Positions 1-8,727 of a stretch of 64,000 bases of DNA are shown here, one piece after another; position 1 is the first letter of the stretch; each line of letters starts with the position of its first letter. Source of the DNA: WLXB01 sp040221475 (GTDB lineage: Bacteria > Pseudomonadota > Alphaproteobacteria > Rhodospirillales > Rhodospirillaceae). The notes under the pieces are model-generated. The model ran no database searches and had not been told where the DNA came from. It saw only the letters and a program-made list of their open reading frames with translations. The DNA is taken from contig JAVKEJ010000027.1 in assembly GCA_040221475.1 (NCBI GenBank), positions 93,999 to 157,998 of the forward strand, given 5' to 3'. The position numbers were made by a program, and so were the translations under genes.

Positions 1-276
1 ATCGCCGCGCTTGGTTTCCACCAAGATCTCACCCGTTTGGTAATGCATGATGGCTTGCGACGCTGGCACGTGCGCCTGTGCGGCCAGGGCTTTACCAACA
101 CCTACATACTCAAGGCCATGGGTAGAGTTGGGGCTTAGCGTTAACCCAGCACCGACTTCCCCCAGTTCAGGCGCAAGTTCATAGACGGTTGGCTTGAAGC
201 CGTTTTTTTGAAGCGACAGGGCCGCAGTGAGCCCCGCCATGCCAGCGCCAATGACGGCAATACGTGTGTTTTTCAT
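1..276 (-). CDS. FAD-dependent aromatic-ring monooxygenase, N-terminal part
   Basis: Only the first 92 codons lie in the window; the gene runs off the left edge. The N-terminus carries a Rossmann FAD/ADP-binding motif (IAVIGAGMAGLTAA) right after the start, followed by a strand that ends in an acidic residue in KPTVYELAPELG. Next comes the GAGLTLSPNS segment typical of salicylate hydroxylase / 6-hydroxynicotinate 3-monooxygenase type flavoproteins. Such enzymes use NAD(P)H and O2 to hydroxylate aromatic rings in the cytoplasm. It is the last visible gene of a leftward operon with the amidohydrolase at 396-1028 and the CoA-transferase at 1070-2272. The substrate cannot be told from this fragment. 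Confidence 0.8.
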   Translation of the reverse strand, partial: MKNTRIAVIGAGMAGLTAALSLQKNGFKPTVYELAPELGEVGAGLTLSPNSTHGLEYVGVGKALAAQAHVPASQAIMHYQTGEILVETKRGD

Positions 277-395
277 GGCCGGGTTCACCTTTACTTCTGC
301 AACACCATTTTGGTGCACAGTGCGCGCATCATCCCCGCAGACTCAATCCGCTTGGTGATAGAAAACCGGTAAGTGGACGCTTCGCAGATGAAATC

Positions 396-1028
396 TCAGA
401 GGGCCTTCAAATAGGCCAGCACGTCATCCATGTTTTTCACTTCTGCGTACTTGGCCTGGAGATCAAACAAATTGGATTCATGGGGGCGGACATCGCGATC
501 CCCCACCGCTTCGCGGACGACAATGGGAATGAATCCCGATTGGCAGGCATCCAATGTGGAGGCGCGCACGCAGCCAGAGGTGCTCCAACCGGTAATCAAC
601 AAGGTGTCGACGCCGGCTGCCGTTAATGTTGATGCCAAGTTGGTGCCGAAGAAAGCGCTGGCATATTGCTTGGTGATCACAACCTCATCATCTTGCGGCT
701 CAAGTCCCTCGACAAATTCACCCATGGGGCTGCCGCGGTCGAAGTTTTTCAGCGCCGGCACCTTGCGGTAAAACACACCACCATCAGCGCCGCCGGGTGT
801 GAACTCCACCCGGGTATACACAATCATGATCCCCGCTTTGCGCGCCGCCGCCAGAAGCTGGCGCGCCGCCTCAGCGGAGTCCTCGACCCCGGCATACAAC
901 CCACAGTCTTTGGTGATGTAGGCCCTGGCAAAGTCGATCAGCAGCAGCGCGGGCTTCTTACCGAAGTCCAGCGCGCCACCGAATCCGGCCTTGTCGTAAT
1001 CTTGGTTGAGGTTTTTCTCATCAGCCAT
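396..1028 (-). CDS. Isochorismatase-family cysteine amidohydrolase
   Basis: The 210-residue protein has the family catalytic triad in place: Asp32 (LLLIDFARAY), Lys120 (VITKQYASAFFGT) and Cys153 in STSGCVRAS. The GWSTSGCVRAS segment and overall length match the N-carbamoylsarcosine amidase / maleamate amidohydrolase branch, which hydrolyses amides to acid plus ammonia, rather than true isochorismatases. It lies 41 bases downstream of the CoA-transferase on the same strand and upstream of an FAD monooxygenase, so the three are probably co-transcribed. Neighbouring hyuAB would suit a hydantoin route (N-carbamoyl product), while the monooxygenase would suit N-heteroaromatic breakdown. The family call is firm; the substrate is not. 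Confidence 0.88.
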   Translation of the reverse strand: MADEKNLNQDYDKAGFGGALDFGKKPALLLIDFARAYITKDCGLYAGVEDSAEAARQLLAAARKAGIMIVYTRVEFTPGGADGGVFYRKVPALKNFDRGSPMGEFVEGLEPQDDEVVITKQYASAFFGTNLASTLTAAGVDTLLITGWSTSGCVRASTLDACQSGFIPIVVREAVGDRDVRPHESNLFDLQAKYAEVKNMDDVLAYLKAL

Positions 1029-1069
1029 GCTGGCAATCCTTCTGTGTATCTCTGATCATTGCTTGCAAA

Positions 1070-2272
1070 TCAGATGATGCCTTTTTCTTTGTAATCACCG
1101 ATTTGCTTGTCCGTCATGCCGAGGATGTCTTTGTAGACATGCTCGTTATGCTCGCCATGGTCTGGCCCGGTCCAGCGCACGTTGCCCGGGGTGCGCGAGA
1201 ATTTTGGGAAGGTGTTTTGCATCTTTAGCGACCCAATGGTTTTGTCGGCGACTTCAATGATGGCTTCACGGGCTTTGAAGTGGGCATCTTCCAGCATCTC
1301 TGGGGCACGATAAATCAAACCGGATGGCACACCCGCTTCATCCATGGCGGCTTCCAATTCCTTGACGGTTTTGGTCTTGGTCCAGTCGTTGATCAGGTTG
1401 TCCAATTCGGTCTGGTTTTCACCGCGTGCATGGTGGGTCGCGTAGCGCGCGTTTTCAGCCAGTTCGGGTTGACCCATGGCGGCACACAAACGTCCAAACA
1501 CGGTGTCCTGGTTGGCGGCAATGAGGAACTGCCCATCTTTGGCTTCATAGATGTTAGAGGGCGCGACCTGCGGCAGGATAGAGCCCGTGCGCTCGCGGAT
1601 GTGGCCTGTCTTGTCATATTCACTGACCAGGCTTTCCATCATGGCAAATACGGCTTCATAGATCGCCGAGTCGACCACCTGGCCTTTGCCGGTGACGTGG
1701 CGGTTGTGCAGCGCCATCAGGGCGCCGAGGCAGCCGTATGTGGCCGCCAAAGTATCCCCGATGGAAATACCAGCCCGGCTTGGTGGGGTTGTTGGATCTC
1801 CAATTACGTAGCGCAGACCGCCCATGGCCTCTCCGACGGCAGCATAACCTGCTTTGTGGGCGTAAGGGCCGGTTTGTCCGTAGCCCGAAACGCGGATCAT
1901 GATGATGGCTTCGTTGATGGCCGAGAGAACGTCATAGCCCAGGTTCCAGCGTTCCAGAGTGCCAGGGCGGAAGTTTTCCAGCAGGAAGTCTGACTTCTTA
2001 ACCAACTCCTTGATGATCTCCTGACCTTCAGGGACGCGCGCATTCAAGGTGATGCACTTTTTGTTGCGGGCCAGAATCGGCCACCAGAGAGATTTGCCAT
2101 TCACCAGTTCACGGCCCCATTGCCGCATCGGGTCACCCACAGTTGGCTGCTCGATCTTAATGACTTCGGCGCCAAAATCGCCCATCAATTGGCCGCAGAA
2201 TGGTCCTGCCAAGAGTTGACCCATTTCGATCATGCGGAGCCCCGCCAAGGGGCCTGTGGCTTCTTGAGACAT
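1070..2272 (-). CDS. CaiB/BaiF class III CoA-transferase
   Basis: A 400-residue class III CoA-transferase. It shows the family N-terminus (LAGLRMIEMGQLLAGPFC), the GAEVIKIE strand, the LLENFRPGTLERWNLGYD block and Asp173 (GISIGDTLAA), which aligns with the catalytic aspartate of formyl-CoA transferase. Length is standard. These enzymes move CoA between carboxylic acids, usually taking it from succinyl-CoA. It is first in a leftward operon and diverges from an HMG-CoA-lyase-like gene across 312 bases. CaiB-type transferases include the succinate-hydroxymethylglutarate enzyme, so the divergent pair could activate and then cleave a branched 3-hydroxy acid. That pairing is inference. Confidence 0.9.
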   Translation of the reverse strand: MSQEATGPLAGLRMIEMGQLLAGPFCGQLMGDFGAEVIKIEQPTVGDPMRQWGRELVNGKSLWWPILARNKKCITLNARVPEGQEIIKELVKKSDFLLENFRPGTLERWNLGYDVLSAINEAIIMIRVSGYGQTGPYAHKAGYAAVGEAMGGLRYVIGDPTTPPSRAGISIGDTLAATYGCLGALMALHNRHVTGKGQVVDSAIYEAVFAMMESLVSEYDKTGHIRERTGSILPQVAPSNIYEAKDGQFLIAANQDTVFGRLCAAMGQPELAENARYATHHARGENQTELDNLINDWTKTKTVKELEAAMDEAGVPSGLIYRAPEMLEDAHFKAREAIIEVADKTIGSLKMQNTFPKFSRTPGNVRWTGPDHGEHNEHVYKDILGMTDKQIGDYKEKGII

Positions 2273-2584
2273 GGTGTACGTCCTCTCCCGATATGGCCCG
2301 GCTTTCGCGAGGCTTGTTTACTGTTGCTGCTGTTCGACGATTGCGCCTGCTTTAAGCATATTCCAATCTCAACGAGGATCAGGATAAAGCCAATGGGCGA
2401 AGGGTGAACAGCCCCCGTCAGGTGTTTAGCGACCGGCACGCGACGATTCAAGCATCCAGACACGCTCCAAGGCCCGCGAAAACTTGCAAAGGGAGGCGTC
2501 CCGACTAATATCCTGGTTACAGGCCAAGGTTATAAAACCTGGCCGAAAAGACGAGTCCACTACTTATAAGAGAGAGGTTACGCC
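2273..2584. promoter_or_regulatory. Divergent intergenic region between catabolic operons
   Basis: This 312-base gap separates the leftward CoA-transferase operon from the rightward HMG-CoA-lyase-like gene and must hold both promoters. No gene is seen. A near-perfect inverted repeat at 2522-2544 (GGCCAAGGTT / AACCTGGCC around ATAA) is the best operator candidate. A good ribosome site (GAGAGAGG) precedes the start at 2585. Confidence 0.5.
2522..2544. promoter_or_regulatory. Candidate operator palindrome
   Basis: GGCCAAGGTT and AACCTGGCC face each other around a 4-base centre, with one unpaired base. It sits about 40 bases before the start of the HMG-CoA-lyase-like gene, in a divergent promoter region. 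No regulator gene is adjacent, so the binding protein is unknown. Confidence 0.35.
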
Positions 2585-3496
2585 ATGACGCGCGCAGTCA
2601 CTTTGGTTGAAGTTGGTCCCCGTGATGGCATCCAGGCTGAGCCCACCATTTTGTCCACTGCGGATAAAATCGAGTTTATCACCAGGTCGATCGATGCCGG
2701 CACCAAGCGGATCGAGGTCACCAGCTTCGTAAATCCCAAGCGTGTGCCCCAAATGGCCGACGCGGTTGAAGTGCTTGCTGGTCTGCCGAAAGACAGCGGC
2801 TGTTCCTTTATTGGACTCATATTAAATATGAAGGGGTATGAACGTGCCCGTGATGCTGGTGTGGATGAAGTCGGCTACGCCGTTGTGGCCACGGATACCT
2901 TCGCCACCAAGAACCAGGGTATGACCTCCGCTGAAACGGTCGCGGCCTGGAATGAGGTCGGAAAACTCGCTAAATCCGAGGGGGTTAAGGCGGGTGTCAC
3001 CATCGGTGCATCTTTCGGCTGTCCGTTTGAAGGTGAGGTGTCTCCCGATCATGTGGCGGATATGGCCAAGCGCTGTGCCGAATCCGAGCCTGTTGAAATC
3101 GCCCTGGCCGACACCATTGGCTGTGCCGACCCCATTCGCGTGACTGAGTTGATCGGTAAGGTCAAAGAGGCTGTGCCCGGTATGCCTATTCGGGTGCACC
3201 TGCACAACACCCGCAACACCGGCCTAGCTAACGCTTATGCGGCTGTTGAAGCGGGCGTAGACTTTATCGATGCTTCTACCGGCGGTATTGGTGGTTGTCC
3301 GTTTGCGCCCCGTGCTACAGGCAATATTCCGCTGGAAGATTTGGTTTACATGCTCAACCGTATGGGTGTGGAAACCGGCATCGATATCAATAAGATCATT
3401 AGCAACGCAGACTGGATCGCCGAGCGACTCGGGGGACCCGTTCCAGCCATGTTGGGTAAGGCCGGAGTGTTTCCGGATAACGCAAAAGCGGCTTAA
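2585..3496 (+). CDS. HMG-CoA-lyase-like TIM-barrel aldolase
   Basis: A 303-residue HMGL-type TIM barrel. The N-terminal EVGPRDGIQ motif provides the catalytic Arg13 and metal-ligand Asp14, the VHLHNTRNTG strand provides the two metal-binding histidines, and the GGIGGCPFAPRATGN loop carries the active-site Cys238 of HMG-CoA lyases. Such enzymes split 3-hydroxy-3-methylglutaryl-CoA or relatives into acetyl-CoA and a keto acid. The start at 2585 has a strong ribosome site. It diverges from a CaiB CoA-transferase and lies upstream of hyuAB. Whether the substrate is HMG-CoA itself or another 3-hydroxyacyl-CoA cannot be decided here. Confidence 0.9.
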   Translation: MTRAVTLVEVGPRDGIQAEPTILSTADKIEFITRSIDAGTKRIEVTSFVNPKRVPQMADAVEVLAGLPKDSGCSFIGLILNMKGYERARDAGVDEVGYAVVATDTFATKNQGMTSAETVAAWNEVGKLAKSEGVKAGVTIGASFGCPFEGEVSPDHVADMAKRCAESEPVEIALADTIGCADPIRVTELIGKVKEAVPGMPIRVHLHNTRNTGLANAYAAVEAGVDFIDASTGGIGGCPFAPRATGNIPLEDLVYMLNRMGVETGIDINKIISNADWIAERLGGPVPAMLGKAGVFPDNAKAA

Positions 3497-3613
3497 ACAG
3501 GCTTAGAACACTTCCATGGGGGTAGTCATAGGGGCGATTTTGCGGTAGTTGGGCGGCGCGGTTCTGAGTCTTTTCATCTTGAGTCGATTTGGCCGGGCTG
3601 CTGAGTTAAGTTT

Positions 3614-3640
3614 ACGAAGCCTTTTCTCTTCGGGCTTCGT
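3614..3640. other. Stem-loop downstream of the lyase gene
   Basis: ACGAAGCC (3614-3621) pairs with GGCTTCGT (3633-3640) over an 11-base loop. It lies in the 227-base gap between the lyase gene and hyuA. No T-run follows, so it may be a weak terminator or an mRNA-stabilising hairpin. Confidence 0.4.
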
Positions 3641-3723
3641 TGGGAGTCGAGCGGTTGTGAAGCACCTCTAGAGTGTCATCAGCCAAATTAAAATAATTCA
3701 GATATAAGGGACGTGACCGCGCA

Positions 3724-5931
3724 ATGTCTTACGTACTCGGGTGTGATGTCGGGGGAACCTTTACGGATCTACTCCTGATCAATGAAAAAACGGGCGAAAC
3801 TTTCCGGGGTAAAACCCCATCAACACCGGCGGATCAGTCCATCGGCGTGATGAACGGGATTGCCCGCATCTGTGAAGATGCAGGAATTAAGCCAACAGAA
3901 ATCAACGAGTTGATGCACGGCACAACCGTGGCAACGAACGCCATTCTGGAAGGCAAGGGCGCTGAAGTCGGTCTGATCGTGACTGACGGTTATCGCCAAG
4001 TTCTTCAGATTGGCCGGTCTTTCGTGCCGGGTGGTCTTGCTGGCTGGATTGTGTGGCCAAAGCCAACGCCACTCGCGCTGCTTGAAAACACCGTCGAAGT
4101 TAAAGAGCGCATTGGTGCCAAAGGCGAAGTGGTCCGCAAGCTTGAAGAAGACTCCGTGATTGAAGCCTGCAAAATCCTGAAACGTCAGAAGGTCCAGGCT
4201 GTGACTGTGTCGTTGATGAACTCATTCGCCAACGGGGCCCACGAAAAGAAAATCCGCAAAATCGTCGAAAAAGAACTGCCCGGCGTCCCGGTCAGTCTCA
4301 GCCACGAAGTATTGCCGGAAATGTACGAATACGAGCGAACCCTGACTGCGGTCGCTAACTCTTATGTGCGTCCGACGGTGTCCAAATACCTCGGCAACCT
4401 GGAAACCGCCCTCAAGAAGCAAACCGGCAAGTGCAAATACAAAGTGTTGCGCTCTGACGGTGGCCTGATGGCCTTCGGAAACGCCGCTGATCGCCCCGTT
4501 TCTTTGATGATGTCTGGTCCTGCTGGCGGAGTGGCCGGTGCCCTTTGGGTGGCCAAGCAATCTGGCTTCAAGAACCTGCTGACCTTCGATATGGGTGGCA
4601 CCTCCACTGACGTGGCGTTGATTGAAAACAACGAACCTCAGTTGCGCCGTGAAACACGGGTTGGTGATGTGACCGTTCGGTCTTCCTCTCTCGACGTTCG
4701 CACTGTTGGTGCCGGCGGTGGCTCTTTGGCCCGTGTGCCAGAACTCACCGGCGCGCTGCGTGTTGGCCCAGAAAGTGCTGGTGCTGATCCAGGTCCGGCC
4801 TGCTACGGCAAGGGTGGCACTGAGCCAGCCGTGACCGACGCTAACGTTGTGTTGGGTCACCTGCCACCGTCTCTCATTGGCGGCGAAATGAAGCTTGATG
4901 TAAAAGCCTCACGCGCAGCCGTTAAAAAGGCCGTTGCGGATCCGCTGAAGATTTCTGTTGAAGCCGCTGCTGAAGGCATCATTAAAATCGTCAACGAAAA
5001 TATGTTTGGTGCCCTTCGTCTGGTTTCCATCGAACAGGGGTATGATCCACGTGACTTTGCGCTGATTGGCTTTGGTGGTGCGGGTCCGTTGCATGCCAAC
5101 GCTCTTGGTAAGTTGACTGGCTCTTGGCCGGTGATCATTCCGCCAGGCCCGGGCGTGCTATGTGCCTATGGCGATGCCACCACACGGGTGCGCAACGAAG
5201 CCTCTAAAACATTCATCCGTCGTTACTCCGAAACGACAGACAAAGAAGTCGCAAAGATTTTCAAAGAACTCACCGAAAATGCGGCCAAGTCTTTGATCAA
5301 AGAAGGTGTTCAAAAGAAAGAGCACCAAATCGTTTGGGAACTGGATATTCGCTACACAGGTCAGGGTTTCTCTCTCACCGTGCCGTGTAAAGTTGCCGGT
5401 TTCGAGAAAAACGGTCTTGAGCAAGCGGCCAAGTCCTTTGATGCCAGCCACACCCGGATGTTCACGTTCGCGCTCGATGCCGAGCACGAAATCGTTAACA
5501 TGCGTGCCGTGGTGATGGGGGATGCGCCAAATGTGAAAGCCGTGAAGGCGAGCAAAGGCACAGCCAATGCCAGCGCGGCTGTGATCGACGACAAGCACAC
5601 CATTTGGTCAGACGGCAAAGCACACAAAGCCAAGATCTATGATCGGGCTAAGTTGAAGGCCGGCAACAAGATTCCTGGCCCAGCGGTTGTGACCGAGTTT
5701 GACTCCACAACAGTCATCCTCGCCGATTGCGAAGGCACTGTGGATCACGTCGGTTGTATTCTCATTACGCCAAAGGGTTGGAAAGGCGGTAAAGCCAAGG
5801 CAAAGCCTGCGACTAAAGCAAAGGCCAAGGCTGCGCCAAAGGCCAAGGCCAAAGCAAAGCCTGCGACAAAGGCAAAGCCTAAGGCAAAAGCCAAGAGCAA
5901 GACGGCATCCAAGTCTAAAGCGAAGAAATAG
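3724..5931 (+). CDS. hyuA: Hydantoinase/oxoprolinase family subunit A, with Lys/Ala-rich tail
   Basis: The 735-residue protein starts with the sugar-kinase-like phosphate loop GCDVGGTFTDLLL (residues 6-18) of Hydant_A_N. It continues with the core blocks MSGPAGGVAGALW and TFDMGGTSTDVAL and ends in a typical C-terminal domain. The family covers N-methylhydantoinase A, 5-oxoprolinase and the ATP-binding subunits of acetone/acetophenone carboxylases; these use ATP to activate a carbonyl or amide. The last 45 or so residues (from about 690) are almost only Lys, Ala, Pro and Thr in AKAKP-like repeats, which is not usual for the family. The reading frame is unbroken up to the stop, and hyuB starts 21 bases later, so the tail is not an obvious frameshift. 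Confidence 0.92.
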   Translation: MSYVLGCDVGGTFTDLLLINEKTGETFRGKTPSTPADQSIGVMNGIARICEDAGIKPTEINELMHGTTVATNAILEGKGAEVGLIVTDGYRQVLQIGRSFVPGGLAGWIVWPKPTPLALLENTVEVKERIGAKGEVVRKLEEDSVIEACKILKRQKVQAVTVSLMNSFANGAHEKKIRKIVEKELPGVPVSLSHEVLPEMYEYERTLTAVANSYVRPTVSKYLGNLETALKKQTGKCKYKVLRSDGGLMAFGNAADRPVSLMMSGPAGGVAGALWVAKQSGFKNLLTFDMGGTSTDVALIENNEPQLRRETRVGDVTVRSSSLDVRTVGAGGGSLARVPELTGALRVGPESAGADPGPACYGKGGTEPAVTDANVVLGHLPPSLIGGEMKLDVKASRAAVKKAVADPLKISVEAAAEGIIKIVNENMFGALRLVSIEQGYDPRDFALIGFGGAGPLHANALGKLTGSWPVIIPPGPGVLCAYGDATTRVRNEASKTFIRRYSETTDKEVAKIFKELTENAAKSLIKEGVQKKEHQIVWELDIRYTGQGFSLTVPCKVAGFEKNGLEQAAKSFDASHTRMFTFALDAEHEIVNMRAVVMGDAPNVKAVKASKGTANASAAVIDDKHTIWSDGKAHKAKIYDRAKLKAGNKIPGPAVVTEFDSTTVILADCEGTVDHVGCILITPKGWKGGKAKAKPATKAKAKAAPKAKAKAKPATKAKPKAKAKSKTASKSKAKK

Positions 5932-5952
5932 GGCGAGGTTAGGAGAAGTATT

Positions 5953-7866
5953 ATGGCTAAAAAAACATCAAAAGCGCAGATCATCCAAACCAACAAGAAG
6001 CCCTTTAAAAAGGTCAAGATCGACGCGATCACACTCGACATCATTGAAAGCGCTTTGCGCAATGCCCGTTACGAAATGGACGCCACGGTTTTCCGGACGG
6101 CCATGTCCCCTGGTATTCGCGAACAGCACGATGCGTTCCCGCTGATTGCTGACCGCAACGGCAAGATGGTTGTGGGGCAGTTCGGGTCGTTCATCGACGG
6201 CTTCTTGCGTGGCTATGACGGTACGGTTGAAGAAGGCGACGTCTTCTTCACCAACGATCCTTACAAGGTTGAGGGCGCGATCAGTCACGCCAACGACTGG
6301 CTCATCGTGGTGCCCATTTTCTATGATGGCCGTCTGGTCGGGTGGTCCTGTCACTTCGGTCACATGACCGATAACGGCGGTAAAGTTCCGGGCTCCATGC
6401 CAACAGATGCTACGACGATCTTTGAAGAAGGTCTCGTGACGCCGCCAACCAAGCTCTACAAAAAGGGCGTGCTGCAAGAAACCCTGCTCGAGCTGATGCT
6501 CAACCAGGTGCGTTTGCCCCAGTGGAACCGCTCAGATCTCAACGCTGTTCTCGCTGCCTGTCGTGTGGCCGAGAAGCGCGTGAAGGAAATGTGTGACCGC
6601 TTTGGCGATGACGTTTATGTCTCTGCCACACAAGCGGCTCTGGATCGGAACCTCCGCGCCGTTGGCGGGTTGATTCAACAAGCCATTGGCGTTGAGCCGG
6701 TCTCCTTTGAAGACTACGTCGATGACGATGGTCGCGGCTACGGTCCTTACAAAATCAAGTGCACCATGTGGCGTGAAGGCAAGAAGGTGATCCTCGACTG
6801 GGAAGGCACAGACCCCCAGGCCATCGGGTCCATCAACTTCTACCTCAATGAAAACATGCTCAAGATGTTCTGGGGTGTGTACATGATCATGGTCTTCGAT
6901 CCGGAAATCCTGTTCAACGACGGATTCTACGATTTGGTCGATGTCCGCATCCCACAGGGTACGTTGCTTAAGCCAAACTTCCCGGCGGCTCTGTCCTGCC
7001 GGACCCACGCCCTGGGCCGTATCTTTGATACCTTTGCGGCTCTGTTGGGCCAGAAAAACCCAGACTTCCTGGCTGCGGCGGGCTTCTCCTCTTCACCGCA
7101 CTTTATGTACTCCGGCACAGACAGCCGCGGCGAATGGTACCAGCTCTATCAAATTGGCTTCGGTGGTATTCCCGCCCGCCCACACGGCGATGGCCCGGAT
7201 GGTCACTCCATGTGGCCGAGTTTCACCAACGTACCGCAGGAATATCTGGAAGCTTACTTCCCGCTGCGGATCGAGAAGCACGAAACCGTTGCAGATACAG
7301 GCGGTCCAGGCTTCTACCGCGGTGGTAACGCGCTGCGCGTGGATTACGGCTTCCTCGAAGATGGCGAAATCTCCATTCACGATGACCGCTGGTTGACATA
7401 CCCCTGGGGTGTCACAGGTGGCGAACCGGGTGAGCGGTCCATCAAGGTCATGTACCGGGGTGGCTATGACACCGGTGTGGTCGAGTATCACCAGTCCAAA
7501 TGTGACAACATCAAAGTGAAAAAAGGCGACATTCTTGCCTTTATCACGTGGGGTGGCGGCGGCGTCGGCAACCCACTCGAGCGTGATGCTGAAACAGTGG
7601 CGCTGGAAGTCCGTCGTGGACTGGTCACCGTTGCCGGTGCCAAGCGTTATGGTGTGGTGTGCAGTGAAGCCGGTGTCGTGAACGTTGCGGCCACTGAAAA
7701 GCTCCGCAAGGAAATGCAGGCCAAGCGTCCCAAGAAGACTCCGGTCTTCAACAAGGGGCCAGATCACAAAACCATTCTTGCCAATTGCGAGAAAGAGACA
7801 CATCTCAAGGCACCCAAGCCGCCGGTATTCCAACCGGCCTCAACCTTGGCCCAAGCGGCTGAATAA
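5953..7866 (+). CDS. hyuB: Hydantoinase/oxoprolinase family subunit B
   Basis: A 637-residue HyuB partner of the preceding HyuA. Family blocks are clear: DIIESALRNARYEMDATVFR near the N-terminus, the DVFFTNDPY and HANDWLIVVPIF region, the AALSCRTHALGRIFD segment and the C-terminal GGGGVGNPLERD. HyuA and HyuB form the hetero-oligomer that carries out ATP-dependent ring opening or carboxylation. There is a short Lys-rich N-terminal extension (MAKKTSKAQ...NKKPFKKVK), echoing the basic tail of HyuA. A GGAG-type ribosome site precedes the ATG and a strong terminator follows at 7895. The substrate is not determined by sequence: candidates are hydantoins, lactams or ketones. Confidence 0.92.
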   Translation: MAKKTSKAQIIQTNKKPFKKVKIDAITLDIIESALRNARYEMDATVFRTAMSPGIREQHDAFPLIADRNGKMVVGQFGSFIDGFLRGYDGTVEEGDVFFTNDPYKVEGAISHANDWLIVVPIFYDGRLVGWSCHFGHMTDNGGKVPGSMPTDATTIFEEGLVTPPTKLYKKGVLQETLLELMLNQVRLPQWNRSDLNAVLAACRVAEKRVKEMCDRFGDDVYVSATQAALDRNLRAVGGLIQQAIGVEPVSFEDYVDDDGRGYGPYKIKCTMWREGKKVILDWEGTDPQAIGSINFYLNENMLKMFWGVYMIMVFDPEILFNDGFYDLVDVRIPQGTLLKPNFPAALSCRTHALGRIFDTFAALLGQKNPDFLAAAGFSSSPHFMYSGTDSRGEWYQLYQIGFGGIPARPHGDGPDGHSMWPSFTNVPQEYLEAYFPLRIEKHETVADTGGPGFYRGGNALRVDYGFLEDGEISIHDDRWLTYPWGVTGGEPGERSIKVMYRGGYDTGVVEYHQSKCDNIKVKKGDILAFITWGGGGVGNPLERDAETVALEVRRGLVTVAGAKRYGVVCSEAGVVNVAATEKLRKEMQAKRPKKTPVFNKGPDHKTILANCEKETHLKAPKPPVFQPASTLAQAAE

Positions 7867-7894
7867 AGCTGAGCCAAGTTTTTTGAGAAATATT

Positions 7895-7927
7895 CGGGGC
7901 GGCCACACTGGTCGCCCCGTTTGCTTT
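7895..7927 (+). terminator. Intrinsic terminator after hyuAB
   Basis: A 10-bp GC-rich stem (CGGGGCGGCC with its complement, one G-T pair) closes a 5-base loop and is followed by a T-rich run. It lies 29 bases after the hyuB stop. Confidence 0.8.
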
Positions 7928-7973
7928 GCGCCTCTGGGTGGGTGAGTCAGTAATCAAATCAAGTGTTTTAGGT

Positions 7974-8594
7974 ATGATCAACGTCACGGCGGAAAAACTC
8001 TTCGACCTTGCGCACCCGTCTGCGCAACGTAACATTCAGCCGATCTCCGAGCAGGTTGGTCCACGTTTGCCGGCCAGTGGTATGGTGGTCGAAATCGCGG
8101 CGGGGAGTGGTTATCACTCGGCCGCTTTAGCAGACTCTTATCCCAACCTCACATGGCAACCCACGGATCGCGATATCGAAGCTCTTGGCCGGATTACGGA
8201 AATGGTCGAGAAGGCGCAGTTGCCCAATCTACAAGCGCCCATCGCTTTGGATGCCGGTTCGCCTCATTGGCCTATTGATCACGCCGACGCCATATTATGC
8301 TGCAATATGATTCACATCGCGCCGTGGTCAGCCGCCCAAGGGTTGTTTGCGGGGGTTGGGCGTATTCTCAATCTTGACGGCGCCCTGTTTTTATATGGTC
8401 CGTTCAAAGTGAACGGTGCCCACACAGCCCCGTCCAATGCGTCTTTCGACGAAAGCCTGCGCGAGCGCGATCCGTCTTGGGGTATCCGTGATACGGTAGA
8501 GGTCGATGCTTTGGCCTACTCAGCCGGGCTAACGCTGGATACGCAGATCGATATGCCCGCGAACAACATGCTGCGCATTTACAAGCCAGCCTAA
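7974..8594 (+). CDS. DUF938-type SAM-dependent methyltransferase
   Basis: A class I methyltransferase of the DUF938 type, about 206 residues from the ATG at 7974. The family opening (HPSAQRNIQPISEQV), motif I VVEIAAGSGYHSAALA, the acidic WQPTDRDIEALGRI strand, CCNMIHIAPW and the GPFKVNGAHTAPSNASFD block with its conserved RERDPSWGIRD are all present. A longer frame opens at a TTG at 7926 inside the terminator tail, so I prefer the ATG. Members bind SAM; the acceptor molecule is unknown. It stands alone, separated from hyuB by a terminator. Confidence 0.88.
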   Translation: MINVTAEKLFDLAHPSAQRNIQPISEQVGPRLPASGMVVEIAAGSGYHSAALADSYPNLTWQPTDRDIEALGRITEMVEKAQLPNLQAPIALDAGSPHWPIDHADAILCCNMIHIAPWSAAQGLFAGVGRILNLDGALFLYGPFKVNGAHTAPSNASFDESLRERDPSWGIRDTVEVDALAYSAGLTLDTQIDMPANNMLRIYKPA

Positions 8595-8727
8595 ATACGC
8601 GCAACACAGCCCATTTCACGCCGTTTATTTTTTCTGCCACTTAACGAAACGACCCCGCGTCTAAAAAGTCCCACACCATTCCGTCCTATGCTAAGCCGTA
8701 ATCACGACGGCTTATCTTCCTGATCTG

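Noticed and set aside
4222..4860. Long minus-strand frame opposite hyuA
   Set aside because: It lies wholly within the conserved core of HyuA and its product has no recognisable motif.
5760..5940. HyuA tail as result of a frameshift
   Set aside because: The Lys/Ala codons continue in the same frame with codon use like the rest of the gene, end in a normal stop and are followed by a ribosome site for hyuB.
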